From positions 1 to 52,668 of the forward strand of contig CALVCY010000071.1 of the NCBI GenBank assembly GCA_944326175.1: a stretch of 52,668 bases of DNA, written 5' to 3'. This stretch comes from an uncultured Erysipelotrichaceae bacterium. Its GTDB lineage: Bacteria > Bacillota_I > Bacilli_A > Erysipelotrichales > Erysipelotrichaceae. Below the pieces are notes generated by a model. It saw only the letters and a program-made list of their open reading frames with translations. It was not told where the DNA came from and ran no database searches. Position 1 is the stretch's first letter; every line of letters begins with the position of its first letter. Positions 42,751 through 51,683 of this stretch are shown one piece after another. The translations under genes and the position numbers were made by a program.

Positions 42751-45446
42751 TTTTCTTATCGTTTATTGGTTGGATGTTACTGGCTTCATTCCATGGTTTG
42801 ACCATGGATATTTCAGATATCCAATCTTTGGATGGATATCGAGTCGTCAATGAAGAGGATCCCAATACCGCTTTAGCGGTATTTGATGATTATGCAGATG
42901 CGTATGATTATTATCAAAATGGAGAGGATGACTGGCTGATCATTCAAGGAAGCAAAATCTTAGCCATGCATGAAGGGATGGTATTTCTCAATGCTGCCGA
43001 TTGTAATACCACGATTGATTTGATCGATGTGAGCACGGATGAAAGTGGTTATACCAATGCATGTTATGGGATCGATGGTTATTATTCCCATTCCAATAGT
43101 AATGGGACGTATTATGCCATGCATTATAGTGGCAATACCGTTTGGGTTGCGGCTAATGATGCGACATTGGTACCATTGCGTTATTTGGATACGACCATCA
43201 GTAAATACCGCATCATGGATGCACAATTGGTCCATTTTATCAAGGGTAGTTACTATATCGATACCTATGCCAATACGATCGTGTTGGATGATGCATTGGA
43301 TTTTTTGCAAGAGAATACAGATTATTATTCACCGGATGGACATTATTTCTATGATGATCTGCATTTATTGTTTGCGGATCTATTCGCCAATACGCATCAA
43401 TATGCCATTAATGCGGATCAGCCTTATTACAATTTCTATCAATACTTATCCCATCGATCATTGGCAAAGGTGGATGAAACCACACTCAATACGTATTTTA
43501 GTGAGTATGGGATGGTTGAAACCATGTCCAACTATCATGATCTAGGTCGTGATAGTATCGCTGATGATCTAACACAAAGCATGCTATTTGACAGTGCCAA
43601 TGCGTTTTTGACCAACCAATATCGCTATGGAGTCAATGGATTGATGATGGCTGCGTTGAGTTTGAATGAAAGTGGTCTTGGTCGAAGCCATCTGGCCTAT
43701 ACTCGGAATAATTTGTTCGGTCATGCCGCCTATGATTCAGCCGTGGAGGCCAATGCATCCCGTTATCTTTCCATTTCCAATTCCATTGCATCCCATGGTC
43801 AAAACTATATCGTCGATTCTTATTGCAACCCTAATGATTTTACATATCATGGCTGCTTTTTCGGCAATAAGGAAAGCGGGATGAACGTATCGTATGCATC
43901 CGATCCGTATTGGGGCGAAAAAGCAGCCGGGTATCTGTATGATATGGATCGCTCCATGGGATTGAATATGAAAACCAGTTATCAAATTGGTTTGTTCACA
44001 TCGAATGATGATGTAGATGTATTGATCTATATCGATGATCCAACCATTGCCTATTCCTATGCGGCGGATCGATTGAACAGTGTTCTGATCAATGGTGAAA
44101 GTGGGGATTACTATTCGATCATCCTGGATCATGAAGCCACGGATCCATGGGGAAATCAAGTCGGTGTCGGTTATATTCCTAAAGATGCGGTGGATGTCCT
44201 TTTAGGTGAACGAGATACAACCACTGCTATGGTCCAGGTCGTGTTGGATGGCAATGGTGGGATATACAGTGATGGCAGTGCGAGTATCCATTATATGATG
44301 GATTCTCGTTATCCGTCGTTGGCGATCCCATCGAAACAAGGGGGTCAATTCAAGGGGTACGAATTGGTCGATGATGATGGTTCGACCTTGACCTATCGGG
44401 CTATCTATGCGGATACGGTGGATTTGACCATGGTATCCTTGCCAAAAACCATTTATGAGACCAATGAACGTTTCGACTGTACCAATGGGAAAGTAGAACT
44501 CCAATATCTGGATGGTTCCAGTGAAACGGTGGATTTGACCATGGATATGATCGAGGGATATCGCTCCGATATCAATGGGATCCAACGCATCACGGTAAAC
44601 TACGGTGGTCAGACCACCTCATTTACCGTGGAAGTTTCCTCTCAATTGGATGATATCTATCGCTATATCCAGGATACGATCAATGCCACGATCGAATATG
44701 GTTCAGCCACCTTGGATCAGATCAAGGCATTCAAAACCATATTGGATAATGCCAATGAAGTGCCGATATTGACCATGGCACAATATCGTGCATTGGATAC
44801 CATCATGTTACCGATCATTCATGACTGTGGATTTACTTACCATCTGCAAGGCGATGATCTATCTGGGATTTCGAATTTATCCATGGCGATCGATCTCAAT
44901 ACGGTCAAAGCAGATGGATGGTTCGAAAATGTATTGACGGTACAATTGGAGCAAAACGAACTGGGTCCAAACTATCAAACCCGATCGGCCATCACGCATT
45001 TTATAGACGATGGTTATACGATTGCTTCGGTCTATGATTTATCTGTAAAGCATAATGATCAACCCATCATGCTCAATGCACCCTTGGTATTGACCATCAA
45101 ACACAACGATATCGCGGATAATGCATTTGTGGCGCTATTGATCGATGATGATGGCGTCTATCAATTGCCATTATCGATTGGTTCGACCACCCTATCTGTG
45201 CTGAGTGATCATACCGGAACACTGCTGATCCTTTCTAAACCCACGACGCAATCCTTAACCGGAGAAGATCCTATCGACGTCATTACCACGACGAATGATG
45301 ATGCACCATTTACTGATATGGCGACGACCATGATGCGTTTAGCATTCTTTGGCTTGTTGGTATTGCTTTTGGCGATATGGATCATCTTTGTCATGGTCAA
45401 TATCAATAAACGCAAAAGAAGACGGAGGAAATCGCATGCGCACTGA
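42735..45446 (+). CDS. Membrane-anchored N-acetylglucosaminidase (GH73-like)
   Basis: A 903-residue cell-wall hydrolase. Signal segment at 1-22 (CLFLSFIGWMLLASFHGLT). A glucosaminidase domain (about 255-410) has ALSLNESGLGRS, with the likely catalytic Glu, and NNLFGHAAYD; it should cut the glycan strand of peptidoglycan. Ig-like bacterial domains follow (about 590-650), then a helical/beta region and a C-terminal membrane helix with a basic cytoplasmic tail (NKRKRRRRKSHAH). The start at 42735 (MKRWCLF) fits the -10 at 42722-42727; an ATG at 42726 would overlap that -10. The end overlaps the next gene by 11 bases. Confidence 0.82.
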   Translation: MKRWCLFLSFIGWMLLASFHGLTMDISDIQSLDGYRVVNEEDPNTALAVFDDYADAYDYYQNGEDDWLIIQGSKILAMHEGMVFLNAADCNTTIDLIDVSTDESGYTNACYGIDGYYSHSNSNGTYYAMHYSGNTVWVAANDATLVPLRYLDTTISKYRIMDAQLVHFIKGSYYIDTYANTIVLDDALDFLQENTDYYSPDGHYFYDDLHLLFADLFANTHQYAINADQPYYNFYQYLSHRSLAKVDETTLNTYFSEYGMVETMSNYHDLGRDSIADDLTQSMLFDSANAFLTNQYRYGVNGLMMAALSLNESGLGRSHLAYTRNNLFGHAAYDSAVEANASRYLSISNSIASHGQNYIVDSYCNPNDFTYHGCFFGNKESGMNVSYASDPYWGEKAAGYLYDMDRSMGLNMKTSYQIGLFTSNDDVDVLIYIDDPTIAYSYAADRLNSVLINGESGDYYSIILDHEATDPWGNQVGVGYIPKDAVDVLLGERDTTTAMVQVVLDGNGGIYSDGSASIHYMMDSRYPSLAIPSKQGGQFKGYELVDDDGSTLTYRAIYADTVDLTMVSLPKTIYETNERFDCTNGKVELQYLDGSSETVDLTMDMIEGYRSDINGIQRITVNYGGQTTSFTVEVSSQLDDIYRYIQDTINATIEYGSATLDQIKAFKTILDNANEVPILTMAQYRALDTIMLPIIHDCGFTYHLQGDDLSGISNLSMAIDLNTVKADGWFENVLTVQLEQNELGPNYQTRSAITHFIDDGYTIASVYDLSVKHNDQPIMLNAPLVLTIKHNDIADNAFVALLIDDDGVYQLPLSIGSTTLSVLSDHTGTLLILSKPTTQSLTGEDPIDVITTTNDDAPFTDMATTMMRLAFFGLLVLLLAIWIIFVMVNINKRKRRRRKSHAH

Positions 45447-45714
45447 TCGGGTTTGTATCCGCGATCTGATCTTCAAGCTTGATTTGGATCATCCACAACT
45501 GACTAGATCCCTGAAACGACAGGGACAGACCTTTCCGATACGCGTGAAAACCATGGATAACGGCTATGGAACCACACGTTATATCGTCATCGATGGACAC
45601 AAACGGGCTAGCATCCTGGCTTCCATCGATCCAAACGGCAGGGTGGATATCGATATCATCGATGATTTCACCACTGCCGGTAGCAATTACTGGGGTAACA
45701 AAAACCACCATTGA
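45436..45714 (+). CDS. Mini ParB/sulfiredoxin-fold protein
   Basis: A 92-residue protein. FPIRV followed by RYIVIDGHKRASIL matches the strand and GxxR-like nucleotide-binding loop of the ParB N-terminal (ParB/Srx) fold; the DNA-binding helix-turn-helix of true ParB is absent. GGAGGA precedes the ATG, and it overlaps the glucosaminidase gene by 11 bases. Function is unknown; a nucleotide-binding or nuclease-type role is possible. Confidence 0.65.
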   Translation: MRTDRVCIRDLIFKLDLDHPQLTRSLKRQGQTFPIRVKTMDNGYGTTRYIVIDGHKRASILASIDPNGRVDIDIIDDFTTAGSNYWGNKNHH

Positions 45715-45738
45715 GTGGTGTCAAAAAAAGGAGAGTCA

Positions 45739-46470
45739 ATGGAACGATTACAGAAAGTCATGGCCCAATACGGGATCGCTTCCCGTCGCAAGGCGGAAGA
45801 AATGATCAAGTCAGGACGGGTCAAAGTCAATGGTGTGACCATCAGCGAACTGGGCAGTAAAGTCAACGGCAACGATATCATTGAAGTGGATGGGGTCCGC
45901 TATGCGAATAAAGAAGAAAAAGTGACCTACGTCTTTTACAAGCCTCGCAATGTCATTGCCACCGTTTCCGATGAAAAGGGAAGGACCTGTATTGCCGATT
46001 TTTTCAAGGATGTGCCGCAACGCCTTTATCCGGTCGGTCGGTTGGATTATGACTCCAGCGGATTGATCTTTGTCAGCAATGACGGGGAATTCACACAGAT
46101 GATGATCCATCCGAAATATCATATCGGCAAAGTCTATGAAGTGACCATTGATGGATTGCTCAGCAATGATGATCTGGACCAGTTAAGAAAAGGGATCGAA
46201 CTGGAAGATGGAAAAACGGCACCATGTAAAGTCAGTGTGGACGTGGTCAAACCAGACAAACCGCTGATGAAGTTGAAAATCACATTATACGAAGGAAAAA
46301 ATCGACAGATCCGTCGCATGATCGCTCATTTTGGTTTGAATGTCACGCGTTTATGCCGAGTGGAATTCGGACATGTTGGTTTGAAACCGTTAAAGCCAGG
46401 TGAATACCGTCGTTTGAAAAAAGATGAACGAAAGATGCTGGTCAATCAAGCTTTGAGTCGCAATGAATGA
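45739..46470 (+). CDS. rluB: RluB/RsuA-family pseudouridine synthase
   Basis: A 243-residue rRNA pseudouridine synthase, probably RluB (23S rRNA helix 89). An S4 RNA-binding domain (about 1-60) precedes the catalytic domain with GRLDYDSSGLIF, which contains the active Asp, and EGKNRQIRRM. AAAGGAGAG precedes the start. Confidence 0.93.
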   Translation: MERLQKVMAQYGIASRRKAEEMIKSGRVKVNGVTISELGSKVNGNDIIEVDGVRYANKEEKVTYVFYKPRNVIATVSDEKGRTCIADFFKDVPQRLYPVGRLDYDSSGLIFVSNDGEFTQMMIHPKYHIGKVYEVTIDGLLSNDDLDQLRKGIELEDGKTAPCKVSVDVVKPDKPLMKLKITLYEGKNRQIRRMIAHFGLNVTRLCRVEFGHVGLKPLKPGEYRRLKKDERKMLVNQALSRNE

Positions 46471-46499
46471 AACCATGCTTATTTTTTGGATAAACAAAT

Positions 46500-46521
46500 G
46501 GACCATCGTTGATGATGGTCC
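46500..46521. terminator. Terminator between rluB and rqcH
   Basis: GGACCATC (46500-46507) and GATGGTCC (46514-46521) between converging genes; the flanking T run is weak. Confidence 0.6.
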
Positions 46522-46530
46522 GTTTGATGT

Positions 46531-48177
46531 TTATAACCCATATTGATCCAATAAGGCTGGATCGGGATCGATATAAATGGTTTTGTAATGGTCCAACAAT
46601 ACTTGACCGGGTTGACCTTTTGGCATTTTACGTACTTTGTTGACCGGACAGTATTGAACAGGGACCGATGATGAGTAGCGATATTTGGAAAATAATGCTG
46701 CGATTTGGGCACACAGACGGATATAGCGTTCATCATCGATCTGATCGGTCAGTAATACATGCGCACCACTGGAATTCAAAACATGGAACCACATGCCTTT
46801 GCGCGCGTTGGTATTGAAGGTGACTTGTTCGTTCTGGAGGTGGTTTTTACCATAGTAGATGATGGTCCCATCCACATCGATCTTGTTCACGCTGATCCCG
46901 ATGTCTTTCTTTTTCTTCTTGCCGGCTTTGATCTTGTCTTTTTTTAGATAACCCTTATCCTGCAGTTGTTGACGGATCTGCGTCGCGGCCAAAACGTCCA
47001 TATATTCGAGTTGTTCATTGAGCGTTGCAAAATAGTCTCGTTCTTTGCTCGTTAGCTCGATCTGTTTTTGGATATGGGCGATGCCTTTTTTCTGTTTGGT
47101 ATATTTTTGATAATATCGTTTGGCGTTACCATAGGAATCATAGCGCGGATCCAATGGAATCTTTACGTCATGGTCAAGGGTATAATCATGAGCCATGATA
47201 TGGTCATAACCATTCGCTTGTCTGGGGCAGGTATAGATCAAATCGCCATAAAGGCGATATTGATCACAATCCAAGGCTTCATCCAATGCCTGTTGTAGTT
47301 TTGGTAATTTACCTTGCAAATGTTTCAGATTCGATTTGACGCATTTAGTGACATCCGATGTGACTAACTTCAAACGTTCGATCGCTTCACTTTGCGAAAA
47401 AATGAAATTCAATCCAGAAAACAAATCCATTTCACGCATGGATGCATGACGATGATTCAACGCGATGCAATGGTAATGCAGCGGGATCGGTGCGTCGGTG
47501 CAGATGTAAAGTGAATGGCTTTGTTTGATTTCATCCATGATCGAATCAAAGGATGCACCATTTTTCATGCGATATTCGACTTCACTGGCCAGGTCTTTTC
47601 CAAAACCATAAAACTGGCTGGTCAAAGTGTTTTCCTGGTCGATTTGCTTTGTTTCAAACGGATCTTTGCGCCCGCTTTGAAGCGGTGTTGGTAGGAATTT
47701 TGCCCCAGGCTGGATGGTACGCATCTGGTTCTGGAATGGTGGAATGCGTTTGACGGCATCCAAGATCGTTCCATTTTCATTGACCAAAATGATATTCGCG
47801 TATTTTCCCATCAATTCGATGACCAATCGTTTTTCCACAGGATCACCAAGCGTATTGTATGTTTGAAATACCATTGCAAACCAACGATCATAACATGTCT
47901 GTTCGATGCGAACCAATACGCTTTGTTCTAGATGTTTGCGGGCCAGCATCACAAATCCTTTGGGCTCATCCAATCCCTCGATTTTGTGTTCGATCAAGGA
48001 AACATGATTGGTTTTGGGATGAGCACTGATAAATAACTCGAAGCGTCCTCTTGTGGTGTTTCGCATGGTAAAAACCATCTCGTAATCTGAGATTTGCGTG
48101 ATTTTTTGAACTTTGGCGGGTACCAGATCGTTGAGTTGTTCCACCACTTTATAAATCAGAATGCCATCCATTGCCAT
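46531..48177 (-). CDS. rqcH: RqcH/NFACT ribosome quality control protein
   Basis: A 548-residue Rqc2-family protein (formerly called fibronectin-binding protein), which binds stalled 50S subunits and recruits tRNA-Ala to add alanine tails. NFACT-N is at about 1-200, HhH and coiled coil at about 220-430, and NFACT-R at about 435-540 (ISVNKIDVDGTIIYYGKNHLQNEQVTF, MWFHVLNSSGAHVLL). TATAAT (48191-48186) lies eight bases before the first ATG, so the mRNA is leaderless or has a leader of about six bases for the second ATG (48171). Confidence 0.93.
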   Translation of the reverse strand: MAMDGILIYKVVEQLNDLVPAKVQKITQISDYEMVFTMRNTTRGRFELFISAHPKTNHVSLIEHKIEGLDEPKGFVMLARKHLEQSVLVRIEQTCYDRWFAMVFQTYNTLGDPVEKRLVIELMGKYANIILVNENGTILDAVKRIPPFQNQMRTIQPGAKFLPTPLQSGRKDPFETKQIDQENTLTSQFYGFGKDLASEVEYRMKNGASFDSIMDEIKQSHSLYICTDAPIPLHYHCIALNHRHASMREMDLFSGLNFIFSQSEAIERLKLVTSDVTKCVKSNLKHLQGKLPKLQQALDEALDCDQYRLYGDLIYTCPRQANGYDHIMAHDYTLDHDVKIPLDPRYDSYGNAKRYYQKYTKQKKGIAHIQKQIELTSKERDYFATLNEQLEYMDVLAATQIRQQLQDKGYLKKDKIKAGKKKKKDIGISVNKIDVDGTIIYYGKNHLQNEQVTFNTNARKGMWFHVLNSSGAHVLLTDQIDDERYIRLCAQIAALFSKYRYSSSVPVQYCPVNKVRKMPKGQPGQVLLDHYKTIYIDPDPALLDQYGL

Positions 48178-48185
48178 GCCTTAAG

Positions 48186-48191
48186 ATTATA
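48186..48191 (-). promoter_or_regulatory. -10 of rqcH, leaderless
   Basis: Consensus TATAAT on the minus strand with eight bases to the ATG at 48177. It is divergent from gmk, whose TATACT -10 is at 48225-48230. Confidence 0.6.
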
Positions 48192-48259
48192 GAAAAATTT
48201 CTTTCAAATGCAAATCAGGTTTGCTATACTACACCCATCCAAAAGAGAGGGGAAAACGG

Positions 48260-48826
48260 ATGAAAAAAGGATTGCTGATCGTTGTTAGCGGCCCCAGCGG
48301 AGTCGGCAAAGGGACCGTACTCAAACAGATTTTATCCAATCCGGCCAATCGTCTGGCTTACTCCATTTCCATGACGACCCGACAACCACGGGAAGGGGAA
48401 GTGGATGGTGTGAATTATTACTTCGTCACTCAACAGCGTTTCAAACAAGCAATCGAAAATCATGAATTACTCGAATATGCTCAATTTGTCGATCATTACT
48501 ACGGCACACCGGCAAATATGGTTGAAACCATGCGCAATCAAGGTACTAACGTTTTATTGGAAATCGATGTCCAAGGTGCGAAACAAGTGATGAGCCGTTG
48601 TGCGGATGCGTTATCGATCTTTATCACTCCTCCCAGTATGGAAGAGTTGGCTAACCGGATCCGAAATCGCGGCAGCGAAAGCGATACGGTCATTGAAAAA
48701 CGTCTGGCGAAAGCCAAGGAAGAAATGGAATCCAGCGGATTGTATGATTACGTCATCTGCAATCAGGATGTCGATATCGCTGCAAGATCCATTGAAATCA
48801 TCATTCAAAACCACATGAAGCGTTAG
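48260..48826 (+). CDS. gmk: Guanylate kinase
   Basis: A 188-residue enzyme phosphorylating GMP to GDP. P-loop SGPSGVGKGTV, GMP-binding MTTRQPREGEVDGVNYYFV and LEIDVQGAKQV. The start at 48260 follows GAGAGGGG; upstream codons in frame hold the -10 box. Its stop codon lies in the loop of its own terminator hairpin. Confidence 0.95.
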   Translation: MKKGLLIVVSGPSGVGKGTVLKQILSNPANRLAYSISMTTRQPREGEVDGVNYYFVTQQRFKQAIENHELLEYAQFVDHYYGTPANMVETMRNQGTNVLLEIDVQGAKQVMSRCADALSIFITPPSMEELANRIRNRGSESDTVIEKRLAKAKEEMESSGLYDYVICNQDVDIAARSIEIIIQNHMKR

Positions 48827-48841
48827 CTTCATGCTTTTTTT
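48814..48841 (+). terminator. gmk terminator overlapping the stop codon
   Basis: CATGAAGC (48814-48821), loop GTTA, GCTTCATG (48826-48833), then eight T. Confidence 0.85.
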
Positions 48842-48859
48842 TATGATACGACCATAACA

Positions 48860-48889
48860 AAAAGCTTTCCAACTTTGTGGAAAGCTTTT
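48860..48889 (-). terminator. rpsD terminator
   Basis: 11-bp arms AAAAGCTTTCC (48860-48870) and GGAAAGCTTTT (48879-48889). Confidence 0.85.
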
Positions 48890-48910
48890 GTTTACGCATC
48901 AATCGATAGA

Positions 48911-49543
48911 TTAACGGTTATAGAATTCGACGACTAATAATTCGTTGAAATCGCGGTTCAACTCGCTACGCTCTGGCAGACGGGTGTATGTACCTTTGCG
49001 GGTTTCTTTGTCCACATTAACAAATGCGACCGTACCCACGGAAGCTTCCAGTGCATCTTTGACAATCTGCAACTGTTTGCTCTTTTCACGCAATTCAACA
49101 GTATCACCGGGCTTGCAACGGTAAGACGGGATATCCACTTTCTTGCCGTTGACCAGGACATGACCATGGTTGACCAACTGACGGGCCTGACGACGGGTCA
49201 ACGCAAATCCCATGCGATAAACCAGGTTATCCAAACGGGATTCCAACAGATTCAAGAAGTTTTCACCGATAACGCCGCTCATGCGTTTTGCGCGCTCGAA
49301 CAGGTTTCTGAACTGTTTTTCATTGAGTCCGTATGTATTGCGGATTCTTTGCTTTTCACGCAACTGCAGACCGTAGTTGCTCATCTTGGGTCGTCTGTTT
49401 TTCTGTGCGAAGCCATGCTGACCAGGAATGTAATTGCGGCGGTCTCTGCCCTGGCTGTCTTTCGCGAATTCCTTGCCGGTTTCTAAAACGGAAAAGCTCA
49501 AACGACGGGAAACTTTCCAAACCGGACCGGTATAACGTGCCAT
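48911..49543 (-). CDS. rpsD: Ribosomal protein S4
   Basis: A 210-residue S4, a primary 16S rRNA-binding protein of the small subunit. Begins [13 protein letters not shown]; the S4 RNA-binding domain holds [41 protein letters not shown] precedes the start. As in Bacillus it is an isolated gene, with a long leader that probably mediates autoregulation. Confidence 0.96.
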   Translation of the reverse strand: MARYTGPVWKVSRRLSFSVLETGKEFAKDSQGRDRRNYIPGQHGFAQKNRRPKMSNYGLQLREKQRIRNTYGLNEKQFRNLFERAKRMSGVIGENFLNLLESRLDNLVYRMGFALTRRQARQLVNHGHVLVNGKKVDIPSYRCKPGDTVELREKSKQLQIVKDALEASVGTVAFVNVDKETRKGTYTRLPERSELNRDFNELLVVEFYNR

Positions 49544-49622
49544 CTTTCTTCCTCCTTATTGTGGCTGACACAATAACGCGTATGGTTTACCGATATGTGG
49601 GGTTTGCATGAACTCGTTGGCT

Positions 49623-49712
49623 ATAAGCAGTTAGCTACTAGAGAAGACAATGTTGTGCAAACGCGCATCAAACCGACACCATATGCTGCTTATTGATGCG
49701 GGAAGAAGTATA
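49623..49712 (-). promoter_or_regulatory. rpsD promoter and pseudoknot leader
   Basis: Extended -10 TGCTATACT ends at 49707 on the minus strand, so the leader starts near 49700. Its first bases CGCATCAA (49700-49693) pair with TTGATGCG (49671-49664). The loop bases ATAAGCAG (49693-49686) pair with CTGCTTAT (49630-49623). Together they form an H-type pseudoknot; the two helices meet at base 49693. S4 represses its own mRNA through leader structure in other bacteria. Confidence 0.65.
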
Positions 49713-49879
49713 GCATGATTGCACAAGAAAGCGAATCTTTTTGTCAACTTTTGAATTTTTTGGTTGGATTGCAATCCTTTCTGCAACAGAACCCTTGCGT
49801 TGAGTATTGCAATCAAGCCTTGTGTTTTATTTATCAATTTTTTTACAACCATTTAACAAATGTGTGTTAAAGTACTAAG

Positions 49880-49987
49880 CACAAACAAACGGGTCAAGTA
49901 CCGTATGACCTGAATGGGCAATCCCCCTAAGTTGTCCAGTGTTGTTTGTAAGTAACCAGATCCTGACTTAAAGGATCTTTTTTTATT
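49880..49987 (+). ncRNA. Candidate structured RNA with own promoter
   Basis: ACAAACAA (49881-49888) and TTGTTTGT (49942-49949) close a multibranch unit holding GGTCA/TGACC (49892-49896/49906-49910) and GGGCAA/TTGTCC (49916-49921/49932-49937, one G-T). A terminator AGATCC/GGATCT plus seven T follows (49958-49985). An extended -10 TGTTAAAGT (49865-49873) precedes it. It could be a small RNA or a premature-termination leader for pgsA, which however has its own -10 downstream. No known class was recognised. Confidence 0.5.
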
Positions 49988-49988
49988 G

Positions 49989-50018
49989 TATAATGCACAT
50001 ATCTATGGTTGAACCATA
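49989..50018 (+). promoter_or_regulatory. pgsA -10 and adjacent palindrome
   Basis: TATAAT at 49989-49994; the 7-bp palindrome TATGGTT-G-AACCATA (50004-50018) lies between the expected start site and the GGAGG ribosome site, where it could serve as operator or 5' stem. Confidence 0.55.
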
Positions 50019-50030
50019 TGGAGGCTATTT

Positions 50031-50624
50031 ATGAATCTTCCCAATCGACTAACTGTTTTACGCATTCTCATGGTGCCGTTGATCATATTGGTCTATATAT
50101 TTCCCTATGCCCAATTTGGAATAAGACTGATCAGTTTTGATATCGGGATCGTTACTTTATCTATTAAAGATCTGATCGTGCTCGCATTGTTTTGCATCGC
50201 ATCGTTTACTGATTTTTTGGATGGCTATATAGCCCGAAAACATAAATTGATCACTACATTCGGCAAATTTGCTGATCCCATTGCGGATAAGATGCTTATC
50301 GATGTGATGTTTCTGTTGTTACTTTCCGACCGTCAGGTCCCGGTCGTTGCGATCTGTTTGATGATTGCACGGGACTTGATCGTTGATGGTTGTCGAATGA
50401 TGGCATCCCAAAACGGGATCGTCGTTGCTGCAGGGTCTTTGGGAAAATTGAAAACGGTTTTGCAGATCGTGACCATTATTTTATTGATGATCGGAAATCT
50501 TCCCTTTGAATTGTATGGTCTTCCTGTGGATGTTTTTATGGTATGGTTCACCACCTTGGTCTCCCTGGCCAGTGGTTACAATTACTTCCAACAGATGAAG
50601 GAATATATTTTTGAGTCTAAATAA
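50031..50624 (+). CDS. pgsA: CDP-diacylglycerol-glycerol-3-phosphate phosphatidyltransferase
   Basis: A 197-residue membrane enzyme making phosphatidylglycerophosphate. The CDP-alcohol phosphotransferase signature DG-x2-AR-x8-G-x3-D-x3-D is complete in DGYIARKHKLITTFGKFADP, ending in IAD. About five membrane helices. It precedes recA, an order also common in other Firmicutes. Confidence 0.93.
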   Translation: MNLPNRLTVLRILMVPLIILVYIFPYAQFGIRLISFDIGIVTLSIKDLIVLALFCIASFTDFLDGYIARKHKLITTFGKFADPIADKMLIDVMFLLLLSDRQVPVVAICLMIARDLIVDGCRMMASQNGIVVAAGSLGKLKTVLQIVTIILLMIGNLPFELYGLPVDVFMVWFTTLVSLASGYNYFQQMKEYIFESK

Positions 50625-50681
50625 TCTAATTTTTGGCAAAAGCATCACCTTCTGTCTCTTAAGAAAGCGGAGGGATCAATT

Positions 50682-51683
50682 ATGGATGAGATGAATGAAC
50701 GACAACAGCGTTTGGAAGCGGCGCTGTCAAAAATCGAAAAAGACTATGGCAAAGGTGCCATCATGAAACTGGGTGATCGTGCAGCGGTGGATGTGGATGC
50801 AATTCCTAGTGGCTCGTTGGCGTTGGATTATGCATTGGGGATCGGCGGTTATCCCAAAGGAAGGATCATTGAGATTTTCGGCCCCGAGTCCAGTGGTAAG
50901 ACCACACTTGCTTTACATGCCATCGCTCAATGTCAAGCCAAAGACGGACGGTGTGCTTTTATCGATGCTGAGCATGCCATCGATCCGGTTTACGCAAAAA
51001 ACCTTGGTGTCAACACGGATGAATTGTTACTGGCACAACCAGATAATGGAGAACAGGCACTTGAAATTTGTGAAGTGTTGGTCCGCAGTGGTGCCATTGA
51101 TTTGATCGTTATCGATTCGGTTGCTGCATTGGTACCGCAAGCAGAACTGGATGGTGAGATGAGTGACAATCAGGTAGGTCTTCAGGCTCGACTGATGTCC
51201 AAAGCGATGCGCAAATTATCCGGTGCGATGAATCAAAACAATTGCACGGCGATTTTCATCAATCAATTACGCGAAAAGGTTGGGGTACTGTTTGGCAATC
51301 CGGAAACCACACCAGGAGGCAGGGCTTTAAAATTTTATGCGTCCGTACGACTGGATATTCGAAAAAGTGAATCGATTAAAGATGGTACGGCCATTATTGG
51401 TAACAAATGCAATATCAAGGTCGTAAAAAATAAAGTTGCACCGCCGTTTAAGGTGGCCAGCATCGAAATCATGTATGGTCAAGGCATTTCCCATGTTGCT
51501 GAAGTACTTAATTTGGCAACTGATTTGAATATCATCAACAAAAGCGGAGCCTGGTACAACTATAAAGGTGAAAAAATCGGTCAAGGTAAAGATGCTGCCA
51601 AAACCTTTTTGATCGCCAATCCGGATGTGCTGGATGAAATCAGTGTAGCTGTCAAACATCAATTATTTGATAAAGCAGATTGA
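50682..51683 (+). CDS. recA: RecA recombinase
   Basis: A 333-residue RecA forming filaments on single-stranded DNA. Walker [12 protein letters not shown], Walker [11 protein letters not shown], loop L1 region [20 protein letters not shown] in parts, and loop L2 [22 protein letters not shown] in parts. The C terminus is short (ends [12 protein letters not shown]), lacking the long acidic tail of E. coli RecA. AAAGCGGAGG precedes the start. The palindrome TTGGTTGAACCAA follows at 51689. Its modulator RecX is fused to a glycosyltransferase at 4930. Confidence 0.97.
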   Translation: MDEMNERQQRLEAALSKIEKDYGKGAIMKLGDRAAVDVDAIPSGSLALDYALGIGGYPKGRIIEIFGPESSGKTTLALHAIAQCQAKDGRCAFIDAEHAIDPVYAKNLGVNTDELLLAQPDNGEQALEICEVLVRSGAIDLIVIDSVAALVPQAELDGEMSDNQVGLQARLMSKAMRKLSGAMNQNNCTAIFINQLREKVGVLFGNPETTPGGRALKFYASVRLDIRKSESIKDGTAIIGNKCNIKVVKNKVAPPFKVASIEIMYGQGISHVAEVLNLATDLNIINKSGAWYNYKGEKIGQGKDAAKTFLIANPDVLDEISVAVKHQLFDKAD

